A stretch of 64,000 bases of DNA from Hirundichthys speculiger (GCA_018398805.1 JAGFBZ010000364.1:661001-725000); one strand, 5' to 3'. Shown: positions 1 to 36,907, counted from the first letter of the stretch. Notes: a model not told the origin generated them from the letters alone. Numbers and translations: made by a program.

Positions 1-460
1 GTTTTTGAGCCAGCTGTCCCGTCGGCTGAACTTTTATCTCAAACAGTGAGGGAATCTTCTTCCCCGCGCAGCCCCCCCCTCCACCCCCTGGAGGTGGGGG
101 ACCCATGTGAGGAGGAGGGCCATTGGGATTCGGGGGCGGGCCTCCTTGGAAGGGACTTCCATCGGGACAATGGACTGGTGGACCAGCATTGGGATTAGGT
201 CCAGGAGGCGGCACTGGAACTGGCGGACCTTTACTAGCGATGGGAACCTGATTAGGTCCAGGAAGACCCCCAAAATCACTGGGCCCTGGCCCACCGAAAT
301 CCCCAGGTCCCGCGTTGGCGTCCATGGGAATAGGTCGAGGGGGAGTGGGGAGGAGGCCAACCCCAGGAGGGGGTTTAGGGAGCGGGTTGATCCCCTGTTT
401 CTTCAGCTCCTCCACCTCCTTCTCATCTTCAGCTCCAGCTTCTGCATCCTCTGCAAGCAT
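1..460 (-). CDS. zc3h4: zc3h4 exon: Pro/Gly-rich region after the fingers (runs off the left edge)
   Basis: The acceptor CTTCAG lies at 461-466 and the exon opens with [20 protein letters not shown], close to human [20 protein letters not shown]. It continues through [19 protein letters not shown] and a long Pro/Gly stretch to [20 protein letters not shown], with no stop up to the window edge. The human motif is [20 protein letters not shown]. Confidence 0.93.
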   Translation of the reverse strand, partial: MLAEDAEAGAEDEKEVEELKKQGINPLPKPPPGVGLLPTPPRPIPMDANAGPGDFGGPGPSDFGGLPGPNQVPIASKGPPVPVPPPGPNPNAGPPVHCPDGSPFQGGPPPNPNGPPPHMGPPPPGGGGGGCAGKKIPSLFEIKVQPTGQLAQK

Positions 461-3400
461 CTGAAGAACAGGAAGCACAGAAAAATCTCACGTTACATTT
501 ATCTAACATGTTGTCTGAGCCATTTATATGAGGGATGCAAAATAACTGTTTTTTAAAACCGATACCGATAACACACACATATACCTAAGATCATTACATC
601 AATACTATGAACAAAATCAAAAATAGTTTTGTTTAAATGAAGAGATATTTATTTTTTCCAATGAAAAACTATTGGCAAGCCTCTCAAACATTTTCATAAA
701 GCTATCAAACAAACCTATTTGATATCTCACATTAACTTAAATAAGGTTCATTACTGACTGATATAAAAAAATAAAGGCTCCTTGAACTGATGGAAATACA
801 TGCATCAGAATTACAAACGGAAAAGGATTTACATTTAAATGATTTTGGCTTGTGGTTCCATTTAAATTAATACCTTTAATTAAAGTAAATGAGGTTCAGT
901 AGTTTTTGTTTTTTATTTTTTAATCTCATGGAGGCTTTAGATGAGAAGAATGAGGGAGGGGGGAGGGGATACTGCTCCTGGCTCGCAAACGTTAGCATTA
1001 GCTTCCGTTAACTCACATTAGCGCGATTTCAAAACTCCATGGAAGTGATTGTTATGTTGTAGGTGGCTGATCGGGTTTTATGTATTAAAGCTTGTGCTTC
1101 CCTCCTCGTAGAATTCATCACAAATAACCACCAAACTATCTTCTTCTGAAACTTCCCATGTTCCCTCGTTCTTTTAGACTTTTCTATTTTTTTCCTTTAT
1201 TTATGTGTAACATGAGGGAAAATACTGAGAATATCAATTCAAGTCAGCAACTACTAAAATTACGACCGAGTTAACGAGTTGTTTTCTGGCATGAGGGGGT
1301 ATTCTTGATTTTCCTGATTGAGAAATTGTTTTTCTGATTATGCCGACATCACTTGAACATAACATTCACTGCCGGTCATTTAAGACTCAGAGGGAGTGAG
1401 GCACTGCCGTGTTGACAAAAATATATATGTTATCGGGGCTATTTGTCGTGATATCGGACTTATCGGAATGACGTCATAATTTCCTGTTATCGGCCCGATC
1501 GTTACCCCTAATGTACCCCTAATTTATATACTTCAGACAACAAATAAACTACAGATATTTGACCGACTCATTGCACAAAACTGTTATGTGTACCCAGAAC
1601 TGAAGTACATTCTGAGGACCACAGAATAAATGTTTCTGATCAATACATATCAAACAAGAATAAATGGATAAATGATTCTATGAGCAAGTGAATTAGAAGA
1701 TCCAACCTTATTGAGCAGCTCCCGAGTGTCGTCATTCAGGTCTTCGTGGGAAAACATACATTCATCTCCGTTGACGCAGTTCCCTGTGTTGTGGAACAGC
1801 TTACACGGGAATTCACGTGGAAGCGGAGTTAAGTAGAAAGGTGCAAGAAGTTGAACAAATGAATATTTTATCAACCGAGTGCAGTTTTAAGGTGATTTTT
1901 AATTGATCGCTCGCGCAATCACGCCTCAGTTTATGAAATCTATGATTGCGAATCTACCCAGTTGTGCACTGTCCCTGTCCGTTTTAGCCTTTGGAACGAT
2001 AAGGCACATCTTATCACATTTTCAGTCGTGGCAACATTATCTCTGGACGGAGACGCGGAGCTGATCCAACCTAATAATCTCTATCACTTGAATTCTCTTG
2101 CGCTAACGAAGAGCATCTGAATGTGGACAGTGGTAAAGGATATCATGCATGTACGGACAGTGGTCTGCTCGGGCGCAGAACCCCGTGATGTAGAACTTGC
2201 ACAGTTCCTTCTTCTTCAGCAGCTCAACATCATGGCTGAAATTGCAATGGTCCCCCTGGTGGTAGAAAAAGGCTTGAATAAAATCTGTGTGTTCAGAGGA
2301 CTCTGACTTCTTTTAGTGCTTACTTCTAATTAAAGCAGAAGATATATTAAGAAGAGATATTGTGAATTTTGCTATGAATTTATACTAATAAAAAAAATTA
2401 AACTGGTATCTAAATGTGCAGTCTTCAATAAGTGCAAGAAAAAAAATAAAAATCTCAATACTGTGGCTGAGTCTATGTACACATTTCATGCAAACGTGGA
2501 GGACGTTTGTGCCGTCGTACCCAGGTGCATCTCCCCTCAATGTAGTACTTGCAGATGGCCTTTCCTTTCTTATCCTGGTGCTTCTCGTTCTGGTTCCTCC
2601 TTCCGACTCCCGGCCCATCGCCGCCGTCCTGTGTTATCACACGACCAGCAGATGCACGTGAGCGGGGTTTGTTTCAGCGTCTGATCTGATAGCTGTTAGA
2701 AAAAGCTTTACCCCGTTGTCCATGTCTCCGTGGTCGTCGTCGTTTCCCATGTCTCCTCTTCCCCTCCCTCTGTTTCGACCTTTTCCTCCTCTGATCATAC
2801 CCCGTCCTCCTTTACCCCGACCTCGTCCGCGACCTCCTTTCGCTCCTGGTGAGGAAATTATTAAAAGTGATTTCTGATCAAAACATAGCAGCGTGTATTT
2901 CAGAGACATGACAAACAAAGGCGAGCACACACGAACCTCTGCCTCTGTCTTTGGATTTTTTGTAATGATTGAGCTCTTTTGAGTAGTCGTCATAGTCGTC
3001 ATCGCCCATGTTGTCATAGTCGTCATCTCCGTACTGTGAAGGCAGTCAGATAAACTTGTTTCACACGGCGCAGGACACAAGAACCAAGTATAACGCAGAC
3101 TGCGGGGGTTTCCAATTCTCACCTCATCTTCGCCGTAACCGTCTCCATCATCATTGTCTCCGCCCATTTTCCCCCCTCCCATTCGCCCCCCCCTCGTCCT
3201 CTGCCCCCTCCTCTCCCCCTCCTCCCTCCCCTGATGCCTCCGCGGCCTCTGAGGCTCTTCATGCGACCCCTTCCCCCTGCAGAGAAACGGACAAAAGAGT
3301 GAAATGAAACAAGGGCGAGCCAAAGAGACCAACTGCCGATAACTGATGTGAGGAATTTGGATTGATCAGGGAAGTTCTGGCAAACGTGCGCGCGCGTGAA

Positions 3401-4429
3401 AACTATTCTGCTCACTCTGCTAATTTTGATTAAATAGTGAGGTCCACTGTGCTTTTAGAAGAGCTCTATTTCACAATACTGGCTCTTACGGATAACTGTA
3501 CATCCAAATACAAGGACCTCATTCATTCATTTTGGGCTGAGTAATTTAAACTATTTGAACCAAACTACCATGGACCCACCTCGACCGCCGCGGCCACCGC
3601 CCACTTCCTTGGCCTTGCGGTACTGATTGAGCTCCTTTGTGAAATCATCATAGTCTTCATCCCCCATGTCTTCCTCTTCCTCTCCTTCATAGTTGTCCTC
3701 ATCATAGTCATCGTAGCCTCCGTAGCCCTGCTTGTCCATCTTCATGTATCCGCCCTTCTTCGAGCCGCTGTAGCCCCCATGAGACTGCAGACGAATGGCG
3801 TCAGATTCAGACTAATTAAATACTTGACTTTCACAAGGAATCTGAACTTGGTACAGATGTCAGGGATTATTACAGATGTGAGCAATGATTCTCGGGCTTA
3901 CAGGGGGAGGGTACTGAGGACTGTACTCTCGATACTTCCTCTTCTCACTGGGACTGTAGTCAGAGTCATCGCTGAAGTCTGAGTGGTCGTCGTCAGAAGA
4001 CGCGTGACGCTGGGAGGAAAGCGGCCAAACATCAGACGAAGAAAAAGCTCAAATGTTAAATGACTAAAGACAGAGAGGATTTGATGACTCTCTTTCACAT
4101 CAGCGGCTCCTCGTATTCTTACTTTGTGTTTTGATCTGCGCTTCTTCTTCGACCTCCTCTTCTCCCTTTCCCGCTCCCGCTCTTTCTTCCGCTTCCTCTT
4201 GCGACGGTGAGACCGCTCTTCGTCCGAGTCGCTGCTGGCATGGCGCTCCCTGCTTCGCCGGGGCCTCTCTGCCATCCCTTCCCCTCCCGCGTCACCTCCT
4301 CCCCCGCCCTCATCACACCCGTCTCCGCCATGTCCCGCCGCCGCAGAGGCACCTGCGCCCATTTCCTCCTCCTCCATGTCTCCGCCGTCGTCTTCCAGCT
4401 CCCCTTCCTCCAGTTCCCCATCTTCTGGC
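1..4429 (-). CDS. zc3h4: ZC3H4-like CCCH zinc-finger protein, partial gene (10 exons seen; both ends missing)
   Basis: Ten minus-strand exons join in phase: 4429-4123, 4009-3902, 3784-3580, 3276-3123, 3033-2937, 2845-2712, 2628-2521, 2255-2144, 1816-1707 and 460-1, the last running off the window. In order they encode an acidic [11 protein letters not shown] segment, a Lys/Arg/Glu-rich tract, two [20 protein letters not shown] repeats each followed by an RGG-rich tract, three tandem CCCH zinc fingers, a Pro/Gly-rich linker, and the conserved KKIPSLFEI motif. That order is the human ZC3H4 architecture as I know it. ZC3H4 is a nuclear RNA-binding protein that, with WDR82, restricts non-coding and enhancer transcription. 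The neighbours SAE1 and BBC3 favour ZC3H4 over the paralogue ZC3H6. The first coding exon lies upstream of 4430 and was not found. Two oddities are an AT-AC intron and a frame break at a C8 tract (G8 in the sense strand). Confidence 0.93.
530..1521 (-). mobile_element. hAT-type non-autonomous element in a zc3h4 intron (family copy A)
   Basis: The ends GAGGGATG and CCCCTA are flanked by a perfect 8-base target-site duplication, ATTTATAT (522-529 and 1522-1529), which is the hAT signature. Related copies lie at about 19.6-20.4 kb (inverted) and 47.4-48.9 kb. No intact transposase. Confidence 0.8.
1707..1816 (-). CDS. zc3h4: zc3h4 exon: third CCCH zinc finger
   Basis: The exon encodes [20 protein letters not shown] then [16 protein letters not shown], with the Cys/His pattern C-x8-C-x5-C-x3-H. 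It ends at AATAAG|GTTGG. The start cannot be an AG acceptor because no AG occurs in the 43 bases upstream on the coding strand. The phase-correct start follows CCAC at 1820-1817, which completes the Gly codon split from the exon ending at 2144. Confidence 0.93.
1817..2143 (-). other. U12-type (minor spliceosome) AT-AC intron of zc3h4
   Basis: The intron begins ATATCCTT, which matches the U12 AT-AC 5' splice site consensus, and ends CTTCCAC. A branch-site-like TACTTAAC lies at 1835-1828, about 12 bases before the 3' end, in the optimal U12 range. Removing it joins CAT G to GT GAA as His-Gly-Glu, in the place of human MHGDFPCK. No AG acceptor is available nearby. Confidence 0.88.
2144..2255 (-). 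CDS. zc3h4: zc3h4 exon: end of finger 1 and finger 2
   Basis: The exon encodes [20 protein letters not shown] then [17 protein letters not shown]. It supplies the C-x3-H end of finger 1 and a whole second finger. Acceptor CCACCAG at 2262-2256. The 3' boundary is the AT-AC junction at 2144/2143. Confidence 0.94.
2521..2628 (-). CDS. zc3h4: zc3h4 exon: start of CCCH finger 1
   Basis: 36 codons ending [17 protein letters not shown], matching human KKGKVICKYFVEGRCTW. Acceptor ACACAG, donor TGG|GTACGA, both phase 0, so finger 1 is split between this exon and the next. Confidence 0.94.
2712..2845 (-). CDS. zc3h4: zc3h4 exon: RGG-rich tract
   Basis: The exon encodes an RG/RGG-rich stretch beginning [15 protein letters not shown] and ending in an acidic HGDMDNG. 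Acceptor CACCAG, donor GGG|GTAAAG. RGG tracts of this kind usually bind RNA and are methylated on arginine. Confidence 0.9.
2937..3033 (-). CDS. zc3h4: zc3h4 exon: second SKELNxY repeat
   Basis: Encodes [20 protein letters not shown] then [12 protein letters not shown], the counterpart of human DDDYDEYSKELNQYRRSKD. Acceptor TCACAG, donor AGAG|GTTCGT, phase 1 out. Confidence 0.93.
3123..3276 (-). CDS. zc3h4: zc3h4 exon: RGG tract with a frame break at a C8 run
   Basis: The acceptor TCTCTGCAG and the donor GAG|GTGAGA are both strong. The 5' half reads [17 protein letters not shown] in the frame set by the previous exon. The 3' half reads [20 protein letters not shown] in the frame required by the next exon. 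The exon is 154 bases where the phases need 154+1 (mod 3). The switch falls at the eight-C run 3186-3193, so one missing base there (assembly error or real indel) is the simplest cause. Confidence 0.85.
3580..3784 (-). CDS. zc3h4: zc3h4 exon: acidic region and first TKELNQY repeat
   Basis: Begins [20 protein letters not shown] and contains [19 protein letters not shown], nearly identical to human [19 protein letters not shown]. Acceptor CTGCAG, donor CGAG|GTGGGT, phase 1 out. Confidence 0.94.
3902..4009 (-). CDS. zc3h4: zc3h4 exon: Ser/Asp-rich, YREYSPQY
   Basis: 36 codons from [20 protein letters not shown] to [11 protein letters not shown], matching human [20 protein letters not shown]. 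Acceptor CCCAG, donor CCT|GTAAGC. Confidence 0.94.
4123..4429 (-). CDS. zc3h4: zc3h4 exon: [11 protein letters not shown] and basic tract
   Basis: Begins [17 protein letters not shown] and ends in a Lys/Arg-rich run [10 protein letters not shown]. Acceptor TATCTACAG, donor AAA|GTAAGA. One base at the 5' end completes a codon from an upstream exon that I could not place, so the start codon is not in this exon. Confidence 0.93.
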
Positions 4430-7400
4430 CTGTAGATAAAAACACGGCACACGGACACGATTAAAAAAGTCAATGTCAAGTACCAAGGCTATGAAAAGAT
4501 AAACTATTGATCAGTTTGTGGGATGAGTAAAACACATTTTCTGCAAATATAAAAATTTTGTAAGTGACCCTGGGTTTGGTTCAAACTAAACAAAATGAAA
4601 ATAACTGGAATAGTTTTCAAACTAAAGGAAATTCCTTTTGGGCCAAGGACAGTCTGAATCTGTGAGGTTGGGTTTACGGCCTGTTGTCACACAGAAATTC
4701 TCCTTTTTTTCCTGAGAGCCTGCAGATTTCTGATACAGACAGCGGTACGAGCCTGTGTGCATTTTATATTGAAGGGGGAAAAAAAAGGACAAATACTGCA
4801 AGATTTTGTCAGATATTTGTGCCGCTCTCAATAGAAATGAGTGTCACGGGCGTAGGGACATTTGTTTCCGCCAGTCGTGGTTAAACTCCGGTTCAAAACG
4901 TCTGCACGTTCCTGCCGGGACGTCAAGTGGCCTCGAGTATTTGCCGCACTGACCACGTGGATTTAAACAGATTTGGTTTTATTTTAGATCTCCACGCGGG
5001 TGACTATGAACACGGCGTCCACACCATCAGCCGAACAAGCTGGCGACACGTGGAGTCATTCATAATAAGGGATAAAAGTTCGAGAACGTTTTCAAGATGT
5101 TAAATCGATCAGCTGTGATTGGCAGAGTGAGGCTTTAAATCAGGCCGACGCAGGCACTCGTGCAGTCGTTTTCTCGGCGTAAGCCGTGTGAAGGGTGAAC
5201 AGATGCTCTTCTGAGTGCGTCCACGCAGACAAAACACTGATCTCTCGCTATTTGACTGACTCCACCTCGGCTCTCAAACAGCAGCCAACACCCAAAGTCC
5301 CAAAGTGAACTGACTGGAACCATCTGCAGCAGGCTGTGGAGCCAGTCTGGGCCCCGAGGACGCGACCGCGTGAAAAAGTCACGACGACGACGGCCTGTCA
5401 CGACCACTCAGAGACGGGTTTTCTCCCACCGCACGCAGAAAACACAGTGAAGCGAGACAGAGCAGGTGGTGGGAACGATCCGTCTGCTCCCGAGGTTCAA
5501 CGTCACGCCGCCACATCTTCAACATGCGAGCTTCCCTCGAAGAGAGAGGAAAATAATCAGACCAGTCATTTTTAATCTTTCCTTCACGACTTCTGACGCT
5601 GATCAACTCCGTACATTAACTTAATCAGAACAGCTGCAGACGGTGCGCCCGGCTGGCTTTGTTTTTCTCCCTCTTGACCTTTGTTAGCGTCATAACATTG
5701 AGTGGAGTTCGTTCTCTCAAGCGCTCAATTGTTGCATTTGTCGTCTCGAATGTTTTTGTTAGGCCGTGAATTTGGATGTTTTTGGGTTTTTTTTGCCTTA
5801 CAAGCTGCAAAGACCTGCTTCCCAGAGACTGTGTCACCACAGATTATTAACTGACTGTACTCTAAACTGATACATGTACTGTCCTCCACTCCCCTGCAAA
5901 TAAATACAAGTAAAAATGAAACTTTTCAAGGTTGTGGATAAAACGCCTGCACTGAACAAATACATCAGCCAGTTTCAGCCGACCTCAGCGACCAACATTT
6001 ATCAGGAAAAACTGTCTGATTCTGATCACAGGTCAATCGATTGGTGCATTTCTAAATATAACTCATCAACTTAAAAAAAAAAAAAAATCCTTGTAATACC
6101 TGATTTAAAACTGGCTTTTAAGCACACAACTTTGTATTTACTGATGGATTATGCCAATGTTTACAAGGCAGGGCCTGCTCTTGGGACTGCATCATCCAGA
6201 TAACTTCATCTTTTTCCTTCCTGACATAATAAAGCAAACATGCTTCTTTTAAAATAAATAAATAAAAGTCACCTAATGTTTGCTTCAGAGCACAATCTAG
6301 AACAAACAACAAAAACCAGGCATCAGGTTTTAGTCTTATTTTATGTTTCTCTGAAACGACCCCCCCCCCCAAAAAAAATTAGTGCACTTCCAACTTCTTT
6401 TTTTTCTGTTTTCTTTCTTTCTTTTTTTTTTTTTTTACAGCTCTGACCTCTGAATCCAAAGATCAGCGACTCTGCGGGACCATCTATGTAACCAAACCTT
6501 CGCTGCTGGCACACGTTACACGCTGACAGACACAACCGGCGACAAGAAATCTCTTATGTCACAGTGGAGGGCTCTATCACAGCACAGGGATTTGGCTGCA
6601 TTATGGAAGCAGGTTGCTGTGAATGGGGACGGCCAGGATCCACTGTGGACAGAAGCTCGTGGCCTCTTTGACCTGTCAAAATGTTATACACACATCACCT
6701 GCTGCCAACAAAGTCCCAGATAGGTGGAAAACTGGGAACGCAAACAAAGTCTTGCCCAGACATCTCTTCACCAAGATCAGATGTCTAAACGTTCAGGTTG
6801 CCAACTTTTAAGAATTCGCATCTACCGACATACACTACCACTACACAGACACGCCAAAAATAAAAGCAGGGAGGGGGACCGTGAACAGGTCGCGCAAGCA
6901 CCCGCAAAGCTCCACTTGCACCAAATCTAAAAATTTCCTGACACATCTGAGTAACAGCTGCTCGTTCTGCAAATTCAACAGAGCACAATTATTCTGGTCT
7001 ACTCAGGATTTACCATGCACTACGTTATGGCACATAATTAGCTGAGTGAATGAGTCCATTACTCCTTTAATAAAAGGGCCATGATTAAAATGGGGAATAC
7101 TTACTGTGGCAGCTTTTCTTCTCATTTTGCACTCAAAACCATAGAAAAAAAATAAAATAAAATAAAAAAAAAGCTTTCCCAAACCTTTTTTTTTTTTTTA
7201 GGGTTGGTGGTAGGGTGGGGGGGAGCACTAGTGGGGTTTGTGGGACTGGAAAGGGGGCCATCTTGGTACAGAAATATTTTTTTTCTCAACTGGGAACTGT
7301 GAATAAGGGAACTTTGTGTTTGACTTAAAACACTTCTGGGATGCTTTGCAGACGTTTTAAACATTTGGAAGGGGGAGACTTTTGTGGATGTCTGGGACGA

Positions 7401-8930
7401 GCCGGAGTGTGAGCTCGACTGTGAATAAAAGGGACAATGTTAAGACATATAGGCGTCGCGGGACTTAACGCTGATCAATACATATCACACAAAAATAAAT
7501 GGATAAAAAAATTAACCTTTAAGACTTGTGGGGAAAGCGTAGAGGGCCTTACGGGATATCAAAAATATATATATATGTTCGGTCGTACGCTCAGAGTCAA
7601 ATTACTGTAATGCATTTTTAAGTGCGTATTTATTTTAACGACAGTTGCGCCGCGCCGCCAAGCGAGGAAAGAGCTCGTGCCGATCGAATAATACCGAAGC
7701 TACTCTGAAGATGTTCAAAAATCACAAATAAATAATTAAGCGGGTTTAAATGTCAACGCACTTCAATGTACCATCGACAAAAAAAACACCATCTGTTAGC
7801 CTAGCCTCCGTTTGAATGCCAACCGTCAGCAAAGTTAGCTCATGTTAGCTCGTCGGCCTGAAAACTGAGGAAAAAAATGGCGAGACTTCTACCCTTTCAC
7901 CAGCTTTCACCGCACACTCACACACAATAAGTAAACGTTGATTAGTTTGCCGTTCTTAACGATGGGTAATTGAGCGACGGTTTATAACCGTTGAAATTGA
8001 CTAGTTTTGAAGATTAAAGTATTCATGGTCGGCTCTTCCGACTTCGTCTTTTTCCCCCCTTCAGATAAGTTCTCTTCAGTCGATTGATCGTTGATTGGGA
8101 TAATGTAGTAAAATGCAGGGAATAACGTTATTCCATGTTCTATTAGGCCTCCCAGTTGGCGTTGTCGTGTCAACATGGCCGTTCTCTTTACCTCTGTACT
8201 TCCAGAAAAGGCGAATTTAATCCCTTTGACACAAAAAGAAAAAAAAAACCAAAAAGAAACCCCGGGCTTTTGTGTAAAAGCACAGGACAAATAAATAATT
8301 TCATTTAAATATGATTGTAGAATTACTCGACCTTTCGTCAGTCAGGAGACTGTTGTGTTCGTGGTTGGTAGTTGGGGAGTTTGGATGGACAGTCATGCTT
8401 TCCACAGCCATTTCCTCTAGCTACATTGAGGTGCAAAAAAATTACAAGTCGAAACTGAAATCTACTGGCTTATGCGTCACTTCACTAGGATCTACTTGTT
8501 TTGTTTTAGGAAGAGATTCAGTTCATAGTAGGCAACTCTCCACCACAGTTGTAAGAGAAATATGCTGAAATTGAATCCTGACGTTCTCCGTCCTACTTTA
8601 GCGATGTGAAATGACGACTGACAAACTTAAAATGGCTGACTGTCTTCTCCAAAGAAAGAAGGGGCGTGTTTTCCGAGACGGATATCATGACGTGATCACC
8701 TCACGGAAATTACCGAAAGACAATATGGCAGTGTTAATTTAGGCCCCGAAATTGACTGGCAGGCGCACCTGCGTGCTAAAATAATGCAAATGACCTTTAT
8801 TATTATTATTATTATTATTGTTGTTGTTGTTGTTGAGTCCCATATTGTTTTGACTTTAAAAACATGTCAGCATATGCTCTTTTCTACTGTACTGCCTTCT
8901 GTTGCCACAAATTATTACTTTGTCGCTACA
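4430..8930. other. Upstream region of zc3h4, no gene recognised
   Basis: I find no further zc3h4 coding exon, although the first one and the promoter should lie between here and SAE1. A small GC-rich patch occurs near 7640-7690 but carries no clear splice or start context. Poly-A/T and homopolymer tracts are frequent (6073-6086, 6361-6378, 6420-6436, 7190-7205). A TTA/TTG microsatellite lies at 8797-8835. Confidence 0.5.
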
Positions 8931-8934
8931 TTAA

Positions 8935-9512
8935 TATGGAGCAATAGGAGTGCCTACATTAATAAATAAATAAATGAATAAATGTGGAAATAAAAAGAGA
9001 AATAAATAAATAAATGTGGAAATATAAAGAGAAATAATAAAAATGTGGAAAATAAGAAAAAAAAATAAATAAATAAATAAATAAATAAATAAATGTGGAA
9101 ATATATAAGAGAAATAAATATATAAATAATAAATATGTGGGAAATATAAAGAGAAATAAATAAATATATGTGGAAATATAAAAGGAAATAAATAAATAAA
9201 TGTGGAAATATAAAGAGAAATAAATAAATGAAAAGGAAAATCATCTTTAATTTTCGTAGTGCATTTGCTTTTCCTTTTTGGCACTCCTGTGACACAAGGA
9301 TAAAGCAATGACAAAACGCTTGGTGGACTGAGCTGTCAATCAAATGGCTCTGGGTGGGGCTTCCTGTCCAGGATGGATTTATTTATTTCTCTTTATATTT
9401 CCATATTTATTTATTTCTCTTTATATTTCCACATTTATTTATTTATTTATTTCTATTTTTATTTCCACGTTTATTTATTTATTTATTAATGTGGCACTCC
9501 TATCGCTCCATA
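8935..9512. repeat. Foldback repeat with TAAA-rich arms
   Basis: The outer 20-base arms (8935-8954 and 9493-9512, TATGGAGCAATAGGAGTGCC on the left) are inverted copies with one mismatch. Inside both arms are arrays of AAATAAATAAATGTGGAAAT-type units, on opposite strands left and right of a roughly 140-base unique centre. A third GGCACTCCTGT end-like copy lies at 9279. No clear target-site duplication was seen. Confidence 0.7.
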
Positions 9513-10202
9513 AAAGTAAAATAAGTAAGGGTTTTTATTCAGAGTAAAAGCTGATTAGATGCCATGTTCTTGCAAGACTTTTGCAAATCTGAAATATTGT
9601 AGTTTTGGTCTGTTGGCCTTTTTCTAACAAGATACTTTTACCTGCACATGATTCACATAAAACTTTTGGCAACCGAAGAGCTACGTTTTTTATTATTTTC
9701 TCAGATGTTTTTATTTGTTTACCTTTTTGCACCACATTAAGCATCAGAGTCATGGATAAGAAATGCAGTATTCAGTATCCCATATAAAGTAATCCCCAAT
9801 ACTTTCCGGTCTCGGCAATCGCGGTCTCAGTACATCGCGGAAGTTTGAAAACTATTCATAAAAAAAAAATATTACAAAAAAAAAAAAAAAAAAAAAAATT
9901 CAAACGAAGTGCGCGAGGCTGAAGCGAAACCCATCACATCAAAAACGAGTCTCAGGAAGCAACAAGAGCCGACAAGGGAGGCCCCATGAACAAATATCGA
10001 GGCCTGTGATTGGCTGCTATGACGGGCATTACTGTGCCGTCGGTTGTCTGTACGCTGATTGGCTGAGACGCGTCCCTGCATCTCCATCTCTGTCTCTCGT
10101 CAGCTACGCACAGAGGAGAGATCGTCAAAGTGATCTTTGATCTTTAGATCTTGCGTCCGCGCGTACATGTATACTGTATGTACAAATACATGTACATCCA
10201 CA

Positions 10203-10377
10203 CTGGGGCGCCGAAAAGGGGGGGTAAAGGATACGGATTATAGGGGCCCATGATTGAGGGGGGCCCAGAGAGGCCCCTAATGATGATCAAAAATAGCATC
10301 AACAAATTTCGCCGCTGTGTTGGGGGGCCCTGTAAAGATTCTTTTCATGGGGCCCAAAATCCCTAGCGGCGCCCCTG
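10203..10377. mobile_element. Short hAT-type MITE
   Basis: 175 bases with terminal repeats CTGGGGCGCCG / CGGCGCCCCTG, flanked by a perfect 8-base duplication CATCCACA (10195-10202 and 10378-10385). Confidence 0.85.
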
Positions 10378-10477
10378 CATCCACATCGTGGTTTTCATCA
10401 ATCGCGGGGGGGGGTCACAGCCCCCATTAACCGCGAAGTGTGGGGGATCACTGTATATTATAATTTTTTTTTAGTGT

Positions 10478-10930
10478 CCATTACCTGACATTGACTGTGA
10501 TGTTTGCAGATGACATTGTGGTCTGTAGTGAGAGCAGGGACCAGGTGGAGGAAAACCTGGAGAGGTGAAGGTATGCCTGGAAAGGAGAGGAGTGAAGGTT
10601 AGCTGCAGCTATGTGCATGAGAGGAACCCAAGTGGAACAGTGAGGCTACAGGGAGCAGTGATGAAGAAGAAGGAGGATTCTAAGCTTGTGCAAGCAGGTT
10701 TATTGAATGGGTGGAGAAAAGTTTCAGGTGTAATAAAAGAGCACCACCAAGAATGAAAGAAAAGGTGTACAAGACGGTGGTGAGACCTGCAGTGTTCTGT
10801 GGTTTAGAGACTGTGGGACTGAGGAAAAGACAAGAGGAAGAGTTGGGGGTGGCAGAGGTTAAAAGATAGAGTTAGATGGAGGCAGATGATTTGGTGTGGC
10901 GACCCCTGAAGGGAACAGCCGAAAAGAGAG
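10478..10930 (+). mobile_element. RTE-like LINE reverse transcriptase relic
   Basis: Broken frames carry the polymerase motif in TVMFADDIVVCSESRDQVEE, then RLQGAVMKKKED, GWRKVSGVIK and VYKTVVRPAVFCGLETVGL, the usual order in fish RTE-type elements. Frameshifts and stops mark it as dead. Confidence 0.8.
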
Positions 10931-11323
10931 GAAGTGTGACCATTACCTGAAGACGACAGAGAGGGAATAAAATACCCGCAGATCCTGCTCAAATGGGCTC
11001 AAAGCGACAGGAAAGGAGAACAAAAGCATTTAGAATTAAACTGCGGAGCTCGATTACCCGATGCAGCATGCAATCAATCTTCATAAACTAACAAGAACTG
11101 AAAATCTTTTTTGTAGCCCACTGTTTTGACTAAAAACAAGGAAACTCCAAAAGATACCGAAGGGAACGTGAAAATGTAAAAGATGGTTAAAATACGGGAA
11201 ATAAGAGAAATAACCCCAATAAATACACGGAGGAGTGAAAAAAAGCTTTGAAGGGTTAAAAGAGCTTTTAATTGAAAAAAACAAAACAAAAAGGGAGGGG
11301 CGTCTGCTATTGTTTAGGGCTTC

Positions 11324-11331
11324 TGACGTCA
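11324..11331 (+). promoter_or_regulatory. CRE (TGACGTCA) upstream of SAE1
   Basis: A full palindromic CREB/ATF site lies 123 bases before the SAE1 start codon, in the likely core promoter. No TATA box was seen beside it, as expected for a housekeeping gene. Confidence 0.55.
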
Positions 11332-11453
11332 TTACTTAGCGCCCATTCAGCGGGACGCTGGCCGCATTTGAACCGTCTACATCTGTGGTTCTTAAAAACA
11401 AAACCAATTCAATCCACAACTGAAGCCCTTTTGTGTCAACTAGATTTATCGAT

Positions 11454-36722
<25,269 letters not shown>

Positions 36723-36907
36723 ACCCGTCGGGACGGTTTTACACGTGCACGCGAGCTCAGCAGACGCCCGCGCTCCCGCTCTGCCGATATCAGCGTTCGC
36801 TCCACTAATCCCAAGAAGAAAAAAATAAGATTTTTCTTTTCATTCGTTCAGCTTTCTTCTGAGACCTGGGCGCACGTGTTGTGGGATGTTTTTTTTAAAT
36901 GTTTGGT

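Noticed and set aside
8931..9343. Phe/Ile/Tyr-rich ORFs (membrane-protein-like)
   Set aside because: They translate the TAAA-type tandem repeats of the foldback element.
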